Source: Candidatus Aquidulcis sp.
Lineage (GTDB): Bacteria > Chloroflexota > Anaerolineae > Anaerolineales > E44-bin32
Assembly (NCBI GenBank): GCA_020723365.1
Contig: DYJB01000062.1
Coordinates: 1 to 13,316 of the forward strand
Length of the DNA: 13,316 nt
Direction: 5' to 3'
Below the pieces are notes generated by a model, which saw only the letters and a program-made list of their open reading frames with translations, did no database searches and was not told the origin of the DNA. Shown one piece after another: positions 1 through 6,602 of the stretch (within the stretch, counting starts at the first letter, position 1; the number at the start of each line of letters is the position of its first letter). The position numbers and the translations under genes were made by a program.

Positions 1-274
1 CGGCCTCCATCACAGCGGCCCGCAGCACGGCCAGCGGCTGGCGCCCGTTCGAGGCGGCCACGCGCTGGACGACCGTGTCGATCGCCAGCCTAGCGGCGAC
101 TTCGCCGGCCTGATGCCCGCCGATGCCGTCGGCCACGAGGGCCAGCAGCGACCGGGTCGCGCCCGAGTCGAGCCGGTAGGACGTGACCGAGTACGCATCC
201 TCATTGTTCTTGCCGGTCTCCCCGGGATGGCTGCCGGCAGCCACGAGCAGATGCGGTGACTCGCTGCGGATCAT
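1..274 (-). CDS. PP2C-type Ser/Thr protein phosphatase, N-terminal part (continues past left edge)
   Basis: The first 91 or so residues of a PPM/PP2C-family phosphatase are visible on the minus strand; the rest lies outside the window. The family removes phosphate from Ser/Thr using two metal ions. Near the start the reading frame gives KNNEDAYS, matching the family motif in which Asn-Glu-Asp binds metal, and then LVADGIGGHQAGEVAA, the second metal-binding motif (ADGxGGHxAGExAS in bacterial Stp/PrpC enzymes). The ATG at 274-272 overlaps the TGA of the upstream VWA/FHA gene (273-271) in an ATGA arrangement, so the two are probably translationally coupled. It is likely to act on phosphoproteins in the cytoplasm, opposing a Ser/Thr kinase that is not in this window. 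The family call is very safe; the substrate is unknown. Confidence 0.93.
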   Translation of the reverse strand, partial: MIRSESPHLLVAAGSHPGETGKNNEDAYSVTSYRLDSGATRSLLALVADGIGGHQAGEVAARLAIDTVVQRVAASNGRQPLAVLRAAVMEA

Positions 275-2118
275 GAGCTGGGCTCCAGAGGAGGGTGGTC
301 GGACTCGGAGGCGCTGGTCACCCGGACCGGGCGCGGCGGCGGCGGGTCGGCGAGGCGAAAGCGGAAGGCGAGCCTGCCGATGTGCACACGGTCGCCGTGG
401 TGCAGGCGCTGGCCGGCATCGGACAGGGCCGTGAAGTTGACGTAGGTGCCGCCGATCGATCCCTGGTCCTTGACGACGTAGCCGCCATCCGCCAGGCGGA
501 TGAGCCGCGCGTGCAGTCCGGAGACTGAGGGATCATCCAGCACGACGCCCGACAGCGCCGCGTCCCGTCCGAAAGTCAGATCGACGCCGATGAGCGCGAT
601 CGGCTCGCCCGGCTCGGACTCCCAGGCCAGGAAGGCTTCCGGGGGATGCTGTTCGCCCAGGCGCTGCAGGCCGGCCCGCCGCAGCTGCGGACGGCGGGTG
701 GCCGCGCGCGGGATCGGTGTGGCGCTCAGGCGGCGCCCCGAAGCGGTCAGCCCGGCGATGAGCAGTCCGCCGAGCAGCAGTACGACCAGAGCTCCGGCCA
801 GCGGCGCCATCGCCGGTCGAAGCGCGGCGAAGCCGCTGGGCGACGGCGCGACCTCAAGCGAGACGCTCAGCGGTGGGGTCACGCCGCGCAGCCCTTGCTG
901 ATCTTCGACGGCCACGGTGACGACGTGCGTGCCGTTCGTGGCATACCCGCGCAGGTCCCAGGTGAAGCGCTCGAACGGAGGCAGGAGGTTCTCGTCCACG
1001 ATCCGGCCGTCGACGAGTAGTTGGCTCGCCCGCAGCTCGCGCCGATAGCCGTCGGGAAAGGTCACCAGCACCTCGATCGGCCAGGACGCCGGCCGTAGGT
1101 CCTCGATGCGGGCCGAGACAGACTCGGCCTGGCGCTGGATGGACGAAGGCGGCGAAACGAAGACCACTTCGGCGGGCTCCAGGTTGATGGCAAACAGGCT
1201 GGTGGGCGAGGTCAGTTCCAGCTCGCCCTGCTGCACGACCGCTTGCAGGCTGTGCGTGCCCGATGTTCTGGCCGGGGAGGTGTAGGTCAACTGGTACTGC
1301 AGGCGCTGCCCGGTGATGCGCGTTCCCAACTCCGTCAGGTCCGTGCCGGGCTCGAGCAGGAGGAATTCGCCGCCGGTGCTTTGCGCCAGCAGGCGCAGCG
1401 AAGCGGCGGCGGGCAGATCGAGGGCGGAGGCCGGGCCGAGGAGCAGGACGTGGATGGCGCTCCCCGTCTGGTTCGCCAGGCGCACGGCGGCTGCCACGGG
1501 CAGGTCGCGCGGCGTCTCGATCAGGCCGGTGGCGAACAGGACATGGGTTGGGCGTCCGGGCGAGTTGGGGTCCGAGGCCGGGCCGCGCAGCGCCGCCATG
1601 AGCAGGTCCAGGCTGGCGGCCGGCTGCTCGAAGGTCGGGCGAAAGGCATCCAGCCGGGCGGCCAGGTCGGCGGCCGAGGGGGCATGCAGCGCCAGCGTGC
1701 CTTCGGCCGCCATCAGCGTCAGATCGTCGACGCCCACCGGCGAGGCGTCGCGGCGGCGCCACCAGGCGAGCAGCGCCTGGCGCACGACGTCGAAGCGGCT
1801 GCGTCCACCGGTGTCGCGCACGCGCAGGCCATCGGAGGTGTTGAGTACGAAGACCTGGCGCACGCCCACCTGCACCTCGTCGAGTGTCAGGTCGGTGACG
1901 CCGGCCTGGTCCTCGGTCAGGCGGATGTCCGCGGGTCGCAGTCCGGCAACCCGGCGGCCCACGTCGTCGCGAACGTCAAGAAAGACCCGGACGCTGGGGA
2001 AGTTATCCGTTAGCGGTGGGGATAGGCGGGCGCTGCCGGTGGTTTGTGCGGAAGCCTGCCCGGTGGTCATCAGTACGGCCAGCAACAGTGCTGGCCAGCG
2101 CACGCCCGGGGTGTGCAT
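271..2118 (-). CDS. Secreted/membrane-anchored VWA-like protein with cytoplasmic FHA domain
   Basis: A 615-residue protein. Residues 1-24 form a signal peptide (hydrophobic run LLLAVLMTT, then ASA|Q). About 85-270 resemble a von Willebrand A fold: a VFVLNTSDG strand-loop where the MIDAS DxSxS should be, an amphipathic DVVRQALLAW helix, and later THVLFATGLIE and AIHVLLLGP strands. The MIDAS motif is degenerate (N-T-S-D). About 300-425 look like beta-sandwich, Ig-like sequence. One TM helix lies at about 437-459, followed by a basic stop-transfer segment. About 505-590 form an FHA domain with the expected phosphothreonine-binding positions: FGR (R518), S531/S533, H536 and the N of TYVN (N561). 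This topology puts VWA outside and FHA inside. I chose ATG 2118 because the signal peptide starts there; the longer frame upstream is low-complexity and runs through the promoter. The 4-bp overlap with the PP2C gene suggests a joint phospho-signalling role (inference). Confidence 0.88.
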   Translation of the reverse strand: MHTPGVRWPALLLAVLMTTGQASAQTTGSARLSPPLTDNFPSVRVFLDVRDDVGRRVAGLRPADIRLTEDQAGVTDLTLDEVQVGVRQVFVLNTSDGLRVRDTGGRSRFDVVRQALLAWWRRRDASPVGVDDLTLMAAEGTLALHAPSAADLAARLDAFRPTFEQPAASLDLLMAALRGPASDPNSPGRPTHVLFATGLIETPRDLPVAAAVRLANQTGSAIHVLLLGPASALDLPAAASLRLLAQSTGGEFLLLEPGTDLTELGTRITGQRLQYQLTYTSPARTSGTHSLQAVVQQGELELTSPTSLFAINLEPAEVVFVSPPSSIQRQAESVSARIEDLRPASWPIEVLVTFPDGYRRELRASQLLVDGRIVDENLLPPFERFTWDLRGYATNGTHVVTVAVEDQQGLRGVTPPLSVSLEVAPSPSGFAALRPAMAPLAGALVVLLLGGLLIAGLTASGRRLSATPIPRAATRRPQLRRAGLQRLGEQHPPEAFLAWESEPGEPIALIGVDLTFGRDAALSGVVLDDPSVSGLHARLIRLADGGYVVKDQGSIGGTYVNFTALSDAGQRLHHGDRVHIGRLAFRFRLADPPPPRPVRVTSASESDHPPLEPSS

Positions 2119-2124
2119 GCGACC

Positions 2125-2130
2125 ATTGTA
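2125..2130 (-). promoter_or_regulatory. -10 box of the VWA/FHA gene, probably leaderless transcript
   Basis: On the minus strand TGCTACAATGG carries the -10 hexamer TACAAT preceded by TG-C, close to an extended -10. Only six bases separate TACAAT from the ATG at 2118, so transcription would begin at or next to the start codon. There is no Shine-Dalgarno sequence and no convincing -35. The start may therefore be leaderless. Confidence 0.5.
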
Positions 2131-2182
2131 GCACGCCGGCATGCAGCGACGTCGCCGTCGGCTTGCATTCGGCTTACAAAGG

Positions 2183-2205
2183 ACCCCGGCCGCGCCGACC
2201 GGGGT
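2183..2205. repeat. 7-bp inverted repeat in the divergent promoter region
   Basis: ACCCCGG (2183-2189) and CCGGGGT (2199-2205) are perfect inverted repeats around a 9-base loop. They lie between the divergent starts at 2118 and 2238. This could be an operator or an RNA hairpin; there is no U-run to make it a terminator. Confidence 0.3.
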
Positions 2206-2237
2206 GTATCCTGCGATCAGTGAGAAGGAGGCTGGCT

Positions 2238-2411
2238 GTGGAAACCGCAAGAACCGGTCTGGCACTGGGCGAGGAATCCCTGGCGGTCGATTGGCTCGAC
2301 GCGCGGGAACGCGCCGTGGAGCGGTTCGTGCGCGCCCTGCTGGTGGTGGGCTTCCTGGCTGTCCTGGCGCTCGAAGCCTACTTGATCGTTGAGGGGCTAC
2401 GCCTGCTCTGA
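2238..2411 (+). CDS. Small single-pass membrane protein, 57 aa, unknown function
   Basis: Function not recognised. The GTG start at 2238 is preceded by a strong AAGGAGG (2226-2232) at proper spacing, which decides the start; a GTG at 2220 in the same frame is possible but would sit on top of that ribosome binding site. The first 30 residues are charged and probably helical (EESLAVDWLDARERAVERF). About 31-52 form one hydrophobic TM segment (RALLVVGFLAVLALEAYLIV), and the protein ends a few residues later. The likely topology is cytoplasmic N-terminus with a TM anchor. It is divergent from the VWA/FHA gene and convergent with the membrane protein gene ending at 2578, from which it is separated by two hairpins. 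The good ribosome binding site and the amphipathic-plus-TM layout argue for a real gene, but no homology could be checked. Confidence 0.6.
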   Translation: METARTGLALGEESLAVDWLDARERAVERFVRALLVVGFLAVLALEAYLIVEGLRLL

Positions 2412-2487
2412 GCCTTCCTTCCTTTCCCTTCGTGGCCTCGAGGTCCCTGCAATTCCCCAGGAGCACCTCTTGAGCCTCCCTCCGGCA

Positions 2488-2519
2488 GACCCTCCCGCGA
2501 CCCCGCATGCGGGAGGGTC
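2488..2519. terminator. Hairpin, 11-bp perfect stem, downstream of the 57-aa gene
   Basis: GACCCTCCCGC (2488-2498) pairs perfectly with GCGGGAGGGTC (2509-2519) around a 10-base loop. It lies 77 bp past the stop of the plus-strand small gene. The U-tract is poor (caccttaaa), so termination is likely but not proven. Confidence 0.5.
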
Positions 2520-2531
2520 ACCTTAAACGAA

Positions 2532-2558
2532 CGGCCGGCGGCAACTTGCCGCCGGCCG
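2532..2558. terminator. Bidirectional hairpin terminator between convergent genes
   Basis: CGGCCGGCGGCAA (2532-2544) and TTGCCGCCGGCCG (2546-2558) form a near-continuous GC-rich stem. The real loop is about AACTT once the closest pairs open. On the plus strand it is followed by GTTTGTG and on the minus strand by TTCGTTTAAGG, so it could stop transcripts from both the 57-aa gene and the guaA-side operon, whose last gene ends at 2578. Confidence 0.7.
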
Positions 2559-2577
2559 GTTTGTGCAGGGCCCGACC

Positions 2578-3540
2578 TCAGGCCGCCGCCGGCAGGTCGG
2601 CCGGCGGCGGGGCGGCCACCAGCGCCGCACCCTTCGGCCGCTCGGTCCACTGCCGGTAGGCAAGCGTCCACACCCCGCTGACGTAGGTCTGCAGCACGCC
2701 GTTGGCGACGATCATCAGCGGCAGGTACCCGACCAGGCACAGCCCGGCCGTCACCAGCCCGGCCGTCGTCGCCTGGTCGCCGCCGAAGGCCACAACCATG
2801 GCCGCCGGCAGGACGACGGCGATGATCGGCAGCGCCAACACCAGTCCGATGATCATGCTGCCGAAGAGCAGGATCAGGCCGATGACGATCACCGGACCCA
2901 GATTCTCCTTGAAGACCTTCCACGATCGTCGGAAGGCATCGCCGACGGTCAGATGCTCGGTCACGAGGGCCACCTGCGTCAGCGTGACGTACACGCCGAC
3001 GAGGGCGCCGACGGGGATCAGCAGGCACAGGAAGGGCACCAGACACAGCAGCCCGATGCCGAACGTGCCGATGGTCCCCAGGACCAGGGTCGTCACCAGC
3101 GCAACGGCGATGACGACGCCCGCCAGCCAGAAGATGATCCGCACCCCGACCAGCCGCCAGAAGTTGGCCGTCCCGAGCCGGAAGGCCTCGGCCAGCGTGA
3201 CCGAGCCCTTGTCCTCCACCTGGTTGAAGCCGGCGATCAGGCCACCCTGCCCGATCACGCCCAGGACGAGGAACACCAGCCCGAGCACCAGGATGATCAG
3301 CCCGGCGATGATGGCGATCGTGATCCAGGTCTCAACCGGGATCGATTCGATCCAGCGCTGGAACTGGAGGAAACGCGGGTCGGATCCGCCGCCCATCTGG
3401 TAGCCGGAACCGGAGCTGCCGCCGCCGCCGCCACCCCCGCCGCCGCCCGAGGAGCAGCTAGCCAGGATGCCCAGCACCCACAGCCCCTTGAACTTCCAGG
3501 TGATCTCCCAGGCTCGCTTCAAGACCCATCCGTAATCCAT
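2578..3540 (-). CDS. Polytopic membrane protein with poly-glycine loop, unknown function
   Basis: A 320-residue integral membrane protein. A short first hydrophobic segment (19-28, GLWVLGILAS) is followed by Cys29 and a loop with ten consecutive glycines (32-41) and further Gly/Ser to about 53. Hydrophobic segments then lie at about 72-97, 128-158, 160-190, 215-252 and 262-290, with a Pro/Ala tail. The pattern, including TLAEAFRLG and TVGDAFRRSWKVFKENLG before membrane segments, resembles the DUF4013/glycerophosphodiester-phosphodiesterase membrane-domain type of uncharacterised bacterial proteins. It has no catalytic motif I can point to. ATG 3540 is preceded by GAGAGGATGAAGG. It lies 73 bp after the guaA stop with no clear promoter in between, so it is probably the last gene of the xpt-guaA unit. 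A functional link to purine metabolism is not implied. Confidence 0.8.
   Translation of the reverse strand: MDYGWVLKRAWEITWKFKGLWVLGILASCSSGGGGGGGGGGSSGSGYQMGGGSDPRFLQFQRWIESIPVETWITIAIIAGLIILVLGLVFLVLGVIGQGGLIAGFNQVEDKGSVTLAEAFRLGTANFWRLVGVRIIFWLAGVVIAVALVTTLVLGTIGTFGIGLLCLVPFLCLLIPVGALVGVYVTLTQVALVTEHLTVGDAFRRSWKVFKENLGPVIVIGLILLFGSMIIGLVLALPIIAVVLPAAMVVAFGGDQATTAGLVTAGLCLVGYLPLMIVANGVLQTYVSGVWTLAYRQWTERPKGAALVAAPPPADLPAAA
3418..3447. repeat. GGC-type trinucleotide run coding Gly10
   Basis: Ten consecutive glycine codons in the minus-strand membrane protein, read on the plus strand as a run of GCC/ACC/CCC triplets. This is a simple-sequence tract likely to vary in length between strains. 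Confidence 0.75.
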
Positions 3541-3559
3541 TGGCCTTCATCCTCTCTGC

Positions 3560-3576
3560 GGGCACGCTCGGTGCCC
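3560..3576. other. Small hairpin in the guaA-membrane protein gap
   Basis: GGGCAC (3560-3565) and GTGCCC (3571-3576) flank a 5-base loop. It is too short and lacks a U-run, so it is more likely a processing or mRNA stability element than a terminator. Confidence 0.3.
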
Positions 3577-3613
3577 CACGTCCGTCTACGCAGGTTGCGC
3601 CGCCCGGTCGCGG

Positions 3614-5146
3614 CTACTCCCACTCGATCGTGGCCGGAGGCTTGGTGGTGATATCGTACACCACCCGGTTGACCCCCGGGACCTCGTTGACGATACGGTT
3701 GCTCACCCGGGCCAGCAGGTCGTAGGGAAGGCGGGCCCAGTCGGCGGTCATGAAGTCCTCCGTCGTCACGGCGCGCAGGGCGACCGTCTCCGCATACGTG
3801 CGCTCGTCGCCCATCACACCGACCGAGCGGACGGGAAGCAGGACGGCGAAGGCCTGGGCAGTGTCGCTACGCAGCAGGCCCGCGGCGCCGAGCTCGTCCA
3901 ACAGGATCTTATCGGCTGCGCGCAGCCGGTTCAAGCGCTCCAGGCTGACGTCTCCCAGACAGCGCACCGCGAGCCCCGGCCCGGGGAATGGCTGGCGCCA
4001 TACCAGGGCGGGGGGAAGGCCCAGCGCCTCGCCTACGGCGCGGACCTCATCCTTGAAAAGGTAGCGCAGCGGCTCGATCAGCTCGAAGCCCAGGTCGTCG
4101 GGCAGGCCGCCGACATTGTGGTGGGTCTTGATTCGCGCCGCCACACGCCGGTCGGGGCCGGACGACTCGACGACATCGGGGTAGATCGTGCCCTGCACCA
4201 GGAAGCGCACCGGTCCGATGCGCCGGGCCTGTTCCTCGAAGACGCGGATGAACTTCTCGCCGATGATGCGCCGCTTGGCCTCGGGATCGACGACCCCGGC
4301 GAGCGCCTCGAGGAAGAGCTCGCTGGCGTCGATGGCGATCAGCCGCCCGCCGGCGCGTTCGCCGAAGGCCTCCACCACCGCCTCCGGCTCGCCCTGGCGC
4401 AGCATGCCGGTGTTGACGAAGATGCCGGTGAGCTGGTCGCCGACGGCGCGGCGCACCAGGGCGGTGGCAACGGCTGAATCCACGCCGCCGCTGACACCGG
4501 CGATGACGGCGTGCGGGCCGATCTGGCGGCGGACGGCTTCGACGGCGGTGCTGAGGATCGAGTCCGGCGTCCACTCGGGGCGCGCCGAACACACGTCGAT
4601 GACGAAGGCGCGCAGGATGGCGGCCCCGCCCGGCGTGTGGCGCACCTCGGGGTGGAACTGCAGGCCGTAGCGGCGGGCCTTTGCATCGACCATGGCGGCC
4701 ACGGGCGAGTTCGATGAGCGGGCCAGCGGCTGGAACCCGGGCGGCACGCGCTCGATGCGATCGCCGTGCGACATCCACACCGGCTGGCGCCCGGCGGGAA
4801 GCAGGGGATCCGAGCGCAGCGCCTCGATCTCGGCCGGGCCGTACTCGCGCGCGGCCGAGGCTGCCACCGCGCCGCCCAGGGCGTGCGTCAGGGCCTGCAT
4901 GCCGTAGCAGATCCCCAGGATCGGCAGCCCGGAGGCGAGCACGTAGCCGGGAATCTGCGGCGCGCCGGGGGCGTAGACCGAGGCCGGGCCGCCGGAAAGG
5001 ATGAAGCCCTTCGGCTGCAGCGCCAGCACCCGTTCGGCCGGCGTGTCCCACGCGAAGAGTTCGCAGTAGACCTGCGCCTCGCGCACACGGCGCGCGATCA
5101 GTTGCGAGTACTGCGAGCCGAAATCGAGGATGGCGATCGAATCCAC
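3614..5146 (-). CDS. guaA: GMP synthase (glutamine-hydrolysing)
   Basis: A 510-residue GMP synthase, the usual family length. It converts XMP, ATP and glutamine to GMP in the cytoplasm. The N-terminal class I glutamine amidotransferase domain (about 4-190) shows the nucleophile in GICYGMQ (Cys80) and the LQFHPEV triad residues His165 and Glu167. The ATP-pyrophosphatase domain follows with the P-loop SGGVDS (219-224) and IYPDVVESSG (321-330). The C-terminal dimerisation domain ends in TTKPPATIEWE, the canonical GuaA terminus. The start is GTG at 5146, giving VDSIAILDFGSQYSQ, which matches the family N-terminus; the frame is open farther upstream but that part overlaps xpt. Only 4 bp (5147-5150) separate it from the xpt stop, so it is almost certainly co-transcribed and probably translationally coupled with xpt. 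Confidence 0.98.
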   Translation of the reverse strand: MDSIAILDFGSQYSQLIARRVREAQVYCELFAWDTPAERVLALQPKGFILSGGPASVYAPGAPQIPGYVLASGLPILGICYGMQALTHALGGAVAASAAREYGPAEIEALRSDPLLPAGRQPVWMSHGDRIERVPPGFQPLARSSNSPVAAMVDAKARRYGLQFHPEVRHTPGGAAILRAFVIDVCSARPEWTPDSILSTAVEAVRRQIGPHAVIAGVSGGVDSAVATALVRRAVGDQLTGIFVNTGMLRQGEPEAVVEAFGERAGGRLIAIDASELFLEALAGVVDPEAKRRIIGEKFIRVFEEQARRIGPVRFLVQGTIYPDVVESSGPDRRVAARIKTHHNVGGLPDDLGFELIEPLRYLFKDEVRAVGEALGLPPALVWRQPFPGPGLAVRCLGDVSLERLNRLRAADKILLDELGAAGLLRSDTAQAFAVLLPVRSVGVMGDERTYAETVALRAVTTEDFMTADWARLPYDLLARVSNRIVNEVPGVNRVVYDITTKPPATIEWE

Positions 5147-5150
5147 GGCG

Positions 5151-5723
5151 TCAGTCGGCGAAGACGATCTTGCCGTCGCCCATGTCGGTGATGGTCGCCA
5201 GCGCCTCGATCGGAACTCCCAGCGGCGCCAGCATGCTGCGCCCACCCTCGAAGATCTTCTCGACCAGCGCCCCGATGCCGACCACGCGTGCCCCGGCCGC
5301 CTGGGCCAGGCGCACCAGCCCCATGATCGTTTGCCCCGTGGCCAGGAAATCATCGATGATCAGAATGCGTTCCGAGGCGCCCAGGTACTCGGGCGAGACG
5401 ATCAGCTCGACCGTGCGCCCTTTGGTGTGCGACGGCGCCAGGGTGAGGAAGATCTGATCCGGCATCGTGATCGGCTTCGACTTGCGAGCGTAGACGACCG
5501 GGATGCCCAGATGGCCGGCGGTCGTCAGCGCCGGAGCGATCCCGGAGATCTCGGCCGTCAGCACCTTGGTGGCGCCCAGGCGGCCCAGCCGCCGGGCGAG
5601 CTCCCGGCCGCAGGCGTCCATCAGCGCCGGATCGACCTGGTGGTTGATGAAGCCGTCGACTTTCAGGATGCCGTTGCCGAGATTCCTGCCGTCCGTCAGG
5701 ATGCGGAGCTTGAGTGCGTCCAT
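5151..5723 (-). CDS. xpt: Xanthine phosphoribosyltransferase
   Basis: A 190-residue protein, the same length as Bacillus-type Xpt. It transfers ribose-5-phosphate from PRPP to xanthine, giving XMP for salvage. The PRPP-binding loop ILIIDDFLATGQT is at about 121-133, and the N-terminal MDALKLRILTDGRNLGNGILKVDGFINHQ is typical of the Xpt/PurR-like family. ATG 5723 is preceded by GAAGAAGGG; the frame continues upstream, but those residues would cross the promoter and lack family character. It is the first gene of the leftward xpt-guaA unit, so the enzyme that makes XMP sits next to the one that uses it. The transcription start predicted from the -10 box leaves only about 25 nt of leader, too short for the purine riboswitch that controls xpt in Bacillus. 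PurR-like regulatory proteins share the fold but are longer and carry an N-terminal wHTH, which is missing here. Confidence 0.95.
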   Translation of the reverse strand: MDALKLRILTDGRNLGNGILKVDGFINHQVDPALMDACGRELARRLGRLGATKVLTAEISGIAPALTTAGHLGIPVVYARKSKPITMPDQIFLTLAPSHTKGRTVELIVSPEYLGASERILIIDDFLATGQTIMGLVRLAQAAGARVVGIGALVEKIFEGGRSMLAPLGVPIEALATITDMGDGKIVFAD

Positions 5724-5754
5724 GCTGTGCCCTTCTTCTGTTGCGGGGTGGCCC

Positions 5755-5782
5755 ATTGTACATCGCTGTCTGGACAGGGCAA
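5755..5782 (-). promoter_or_regulatory. xpt-guaA promoter with a small inverted repeat in the spacer
   Basis: On the minus strand TTGCCC (5782-5777), a 16-bp spacer and TACAAT (5760-5755) form a reasonable sigma-70-type promoter about 32 bp upstream of the xpt ATG. The spacer region contains CTGTC-TG-GACAG (5766-5777 on the plus strand), a 5-bp inverted repeat that could be an operator. Confidence 0.65.
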
Positions 5783-5794
5783 CGCTCCTGGAAC

Positions 5795-5812
5795 CGGCCT
5801 TGAACGGCCTTG
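5795..5812. repeat. Tandem 8-bp direct repeats, 10-bp period
   Basis: CGGCCTTG occurs at 5795-5802 and again at 5805-5812, so the copies are exactly one helical turn apart. They lie between the divergent xpt and lexA promoters. They could be paired binding sites for a regulator; nothing else supports a function. Confidence 0.35.
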
Positions 5813-5823
5813 GGCCTGCCCTG

Positions 5824-5835
5824 AAGGACGTCCTT
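5824..5835. promoter_or_regulatory. 12-bp perfect palindrome abutting the lexA -35
   Basis: AAGGACGTCCTT is a perfect palindrome whose last two bases are the first two of the lexA -35 hexamer. It could be a second operator. A few 12-bp palindromes are expected by chance in a window of this size, so position is the main argument. Confidence 0.3.
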
Positions 5836-5862
5836 GACATAGAACGAATGTTCCGCTAGAAT
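5834..5862 (+). promoter_or_regulatory. lexA promoter
   Basis: A perfect -35 TTGACA (5834-5839), an optimal 17-bp spacer and a -10 TAGAAT (5857-5862). The predicted start at about 5869 leaves a leader of about 47 nt before the lexA ATG. This is the strongest promoter in the window by consensus match. Confidence 0.88.
5842..5853. promoter_or_regulatory. LexA operator (SOS box)
   Basis: GAACGAATGTTC fits the Gram-positive-type SOS box GAAC-N4-GTTC. It lies wholly within the -35/-10 spacer of the lexA promoter, so bound LexA would exclude RNA polymerase; this is the classic negative autoregulation arrangement. I found no second match to GAAC-N4-GTTC in the window by eye. Confidence 0.88.
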
Positions 5863-5915
5863 CCGAACAAGCGTGCGAACGGAGCACCTGGCCGGCGTGC
5901 GCCCTGGAGGCAGGC

Positions 5916-6578
5916 ATGATGGCAAAAGGGAAGCTCTCCGACCGCCAGCGGAACATGCTGGACTTCATCCAGCGCTACAGCCGCGACCAGGGCTACCCCC
6001 CGTCGATCCGTGAGATCGGCGAGGCGGTAGGGATCTCATCCACCTCGGTCGTCAACTACAACCTCAACCGGTTGGTGGAAGAGGGCTACCTGGACCGGCA
6101 TCAGAACGTCTCGCGCGGCCTGCGCCTGACGGACAAAATGTCGACGGCCGTCGAGCGCCTGAGCGGCGTCCTGCGGGTGCCGCTGGTCGGGCGTATCTTC
6201 GCCGGCCAGCCCGTGCCGCTGCCCGGCACGGACGACCCGGTCTTCGGCGCCGATGAAGGGATCGAGCTTGCCCGCGGGCTGCTGCCGGTCGAGGACGGGC
6301 TGTTCGCCCTGCAGGTCAAGGGCGACTCGATGATCGACGCCATGGTGGGGGATGGCGACATCGTCGTCATGCGCCGCCAGCCGGATTGGCGCAACGGCGA
6401 CATGGTCGCCGTATGGCTGCGCGGCAAGGAAGAGACGACGCTGAAGCACATCTACAAGGAAGGCCGCCGCATCCGGCTCCAGCCAGCCAACCCGACGATG
6501 CAAAGCTTCTACGTCGACGACCCGTCCGATGTCGAGGTCCAGGGCAAGGTGATGCTCGTCGTCCGGCAGCTTCAGTAA
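5916..6578 (+). CDS. lexA: LexA repressor (SOS regulator, self-cleaving)
   Basis: A 220-residue LexA. The N-terminal winged-helix DNA-binding domain (about 8-70) contains GYPPSIREIGEAVGISSTSVVNYNL, the typical LexA recognition-helix region. After a linker comes the self-cleavage site in GRIFAGQP (between Ala96 and Gly97), then the S24-type peptidase domain with the nucleophile in GDSM (Ser138) and the general-base lysine in EETTLKH (Lys177). All residues needed for RecA-stimulated autocleavage are present. The start is ATG 5916 or the ATG directly following at 5919; GGAGG at 5906-5910 suits both. LexA represses DNA-damage genes, and the box in its own promoter shows autoregulation. It is divergent from xpt and convergent with the methyltransferase gene. 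Confidence 0.97.
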   Translation: MMAKGKLSDRQRNMLDFIQRYSRDQGYPPSIREIGEAVGISSTSVVNYNLNRLVEEGYLDRHQNVSRGLRLTDKMSTAVERLSGVLRVPLVGRIFAGQPVPLPGTDDPVFGADEGIELARGLLPVEDGLFALQVKGDSMIDAMVGDGDIVVMRRQPDWRNGDMVAVWLRGKEETTLKHIYKEGRRIRLQPANPTMQSFYVDDPSDVEVQGKVMLVVRQLQ

Positions 6579-6602
6579 CGCTGCGCGTCCCCAGAGCCGA
6601 CC

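Noticed and set aside
1243..2131. Long plus-strand frames over the VWA/FHA gene
   Set aside because: Shadows of a convincing minus-strand gene with signal peptide, TM and FHA motifs.
2119..2508. N-terminal extension of the VWA/FHA protein to 2508
   Set aside because: The added residues are Arg/Pro-rich, run antisense through the 57-aa gene and the promoter, and precede a complete signal peptide starting at 2118.
2563..3651. 362-codon plus-strand open frame rich in Gln, Asp and His
   Set aside because: Mirror of the Gly/Val/Leu/Ile-rich membrane protein on the minus strand; no recognisable domain, and it crosses the terminator.
5724..5760. Purine riboswitch upstream of xpt
   Set aside because: The leader predicted from the -10 box is about 25 nt, too short for the fold, and the conserved core is not seen.
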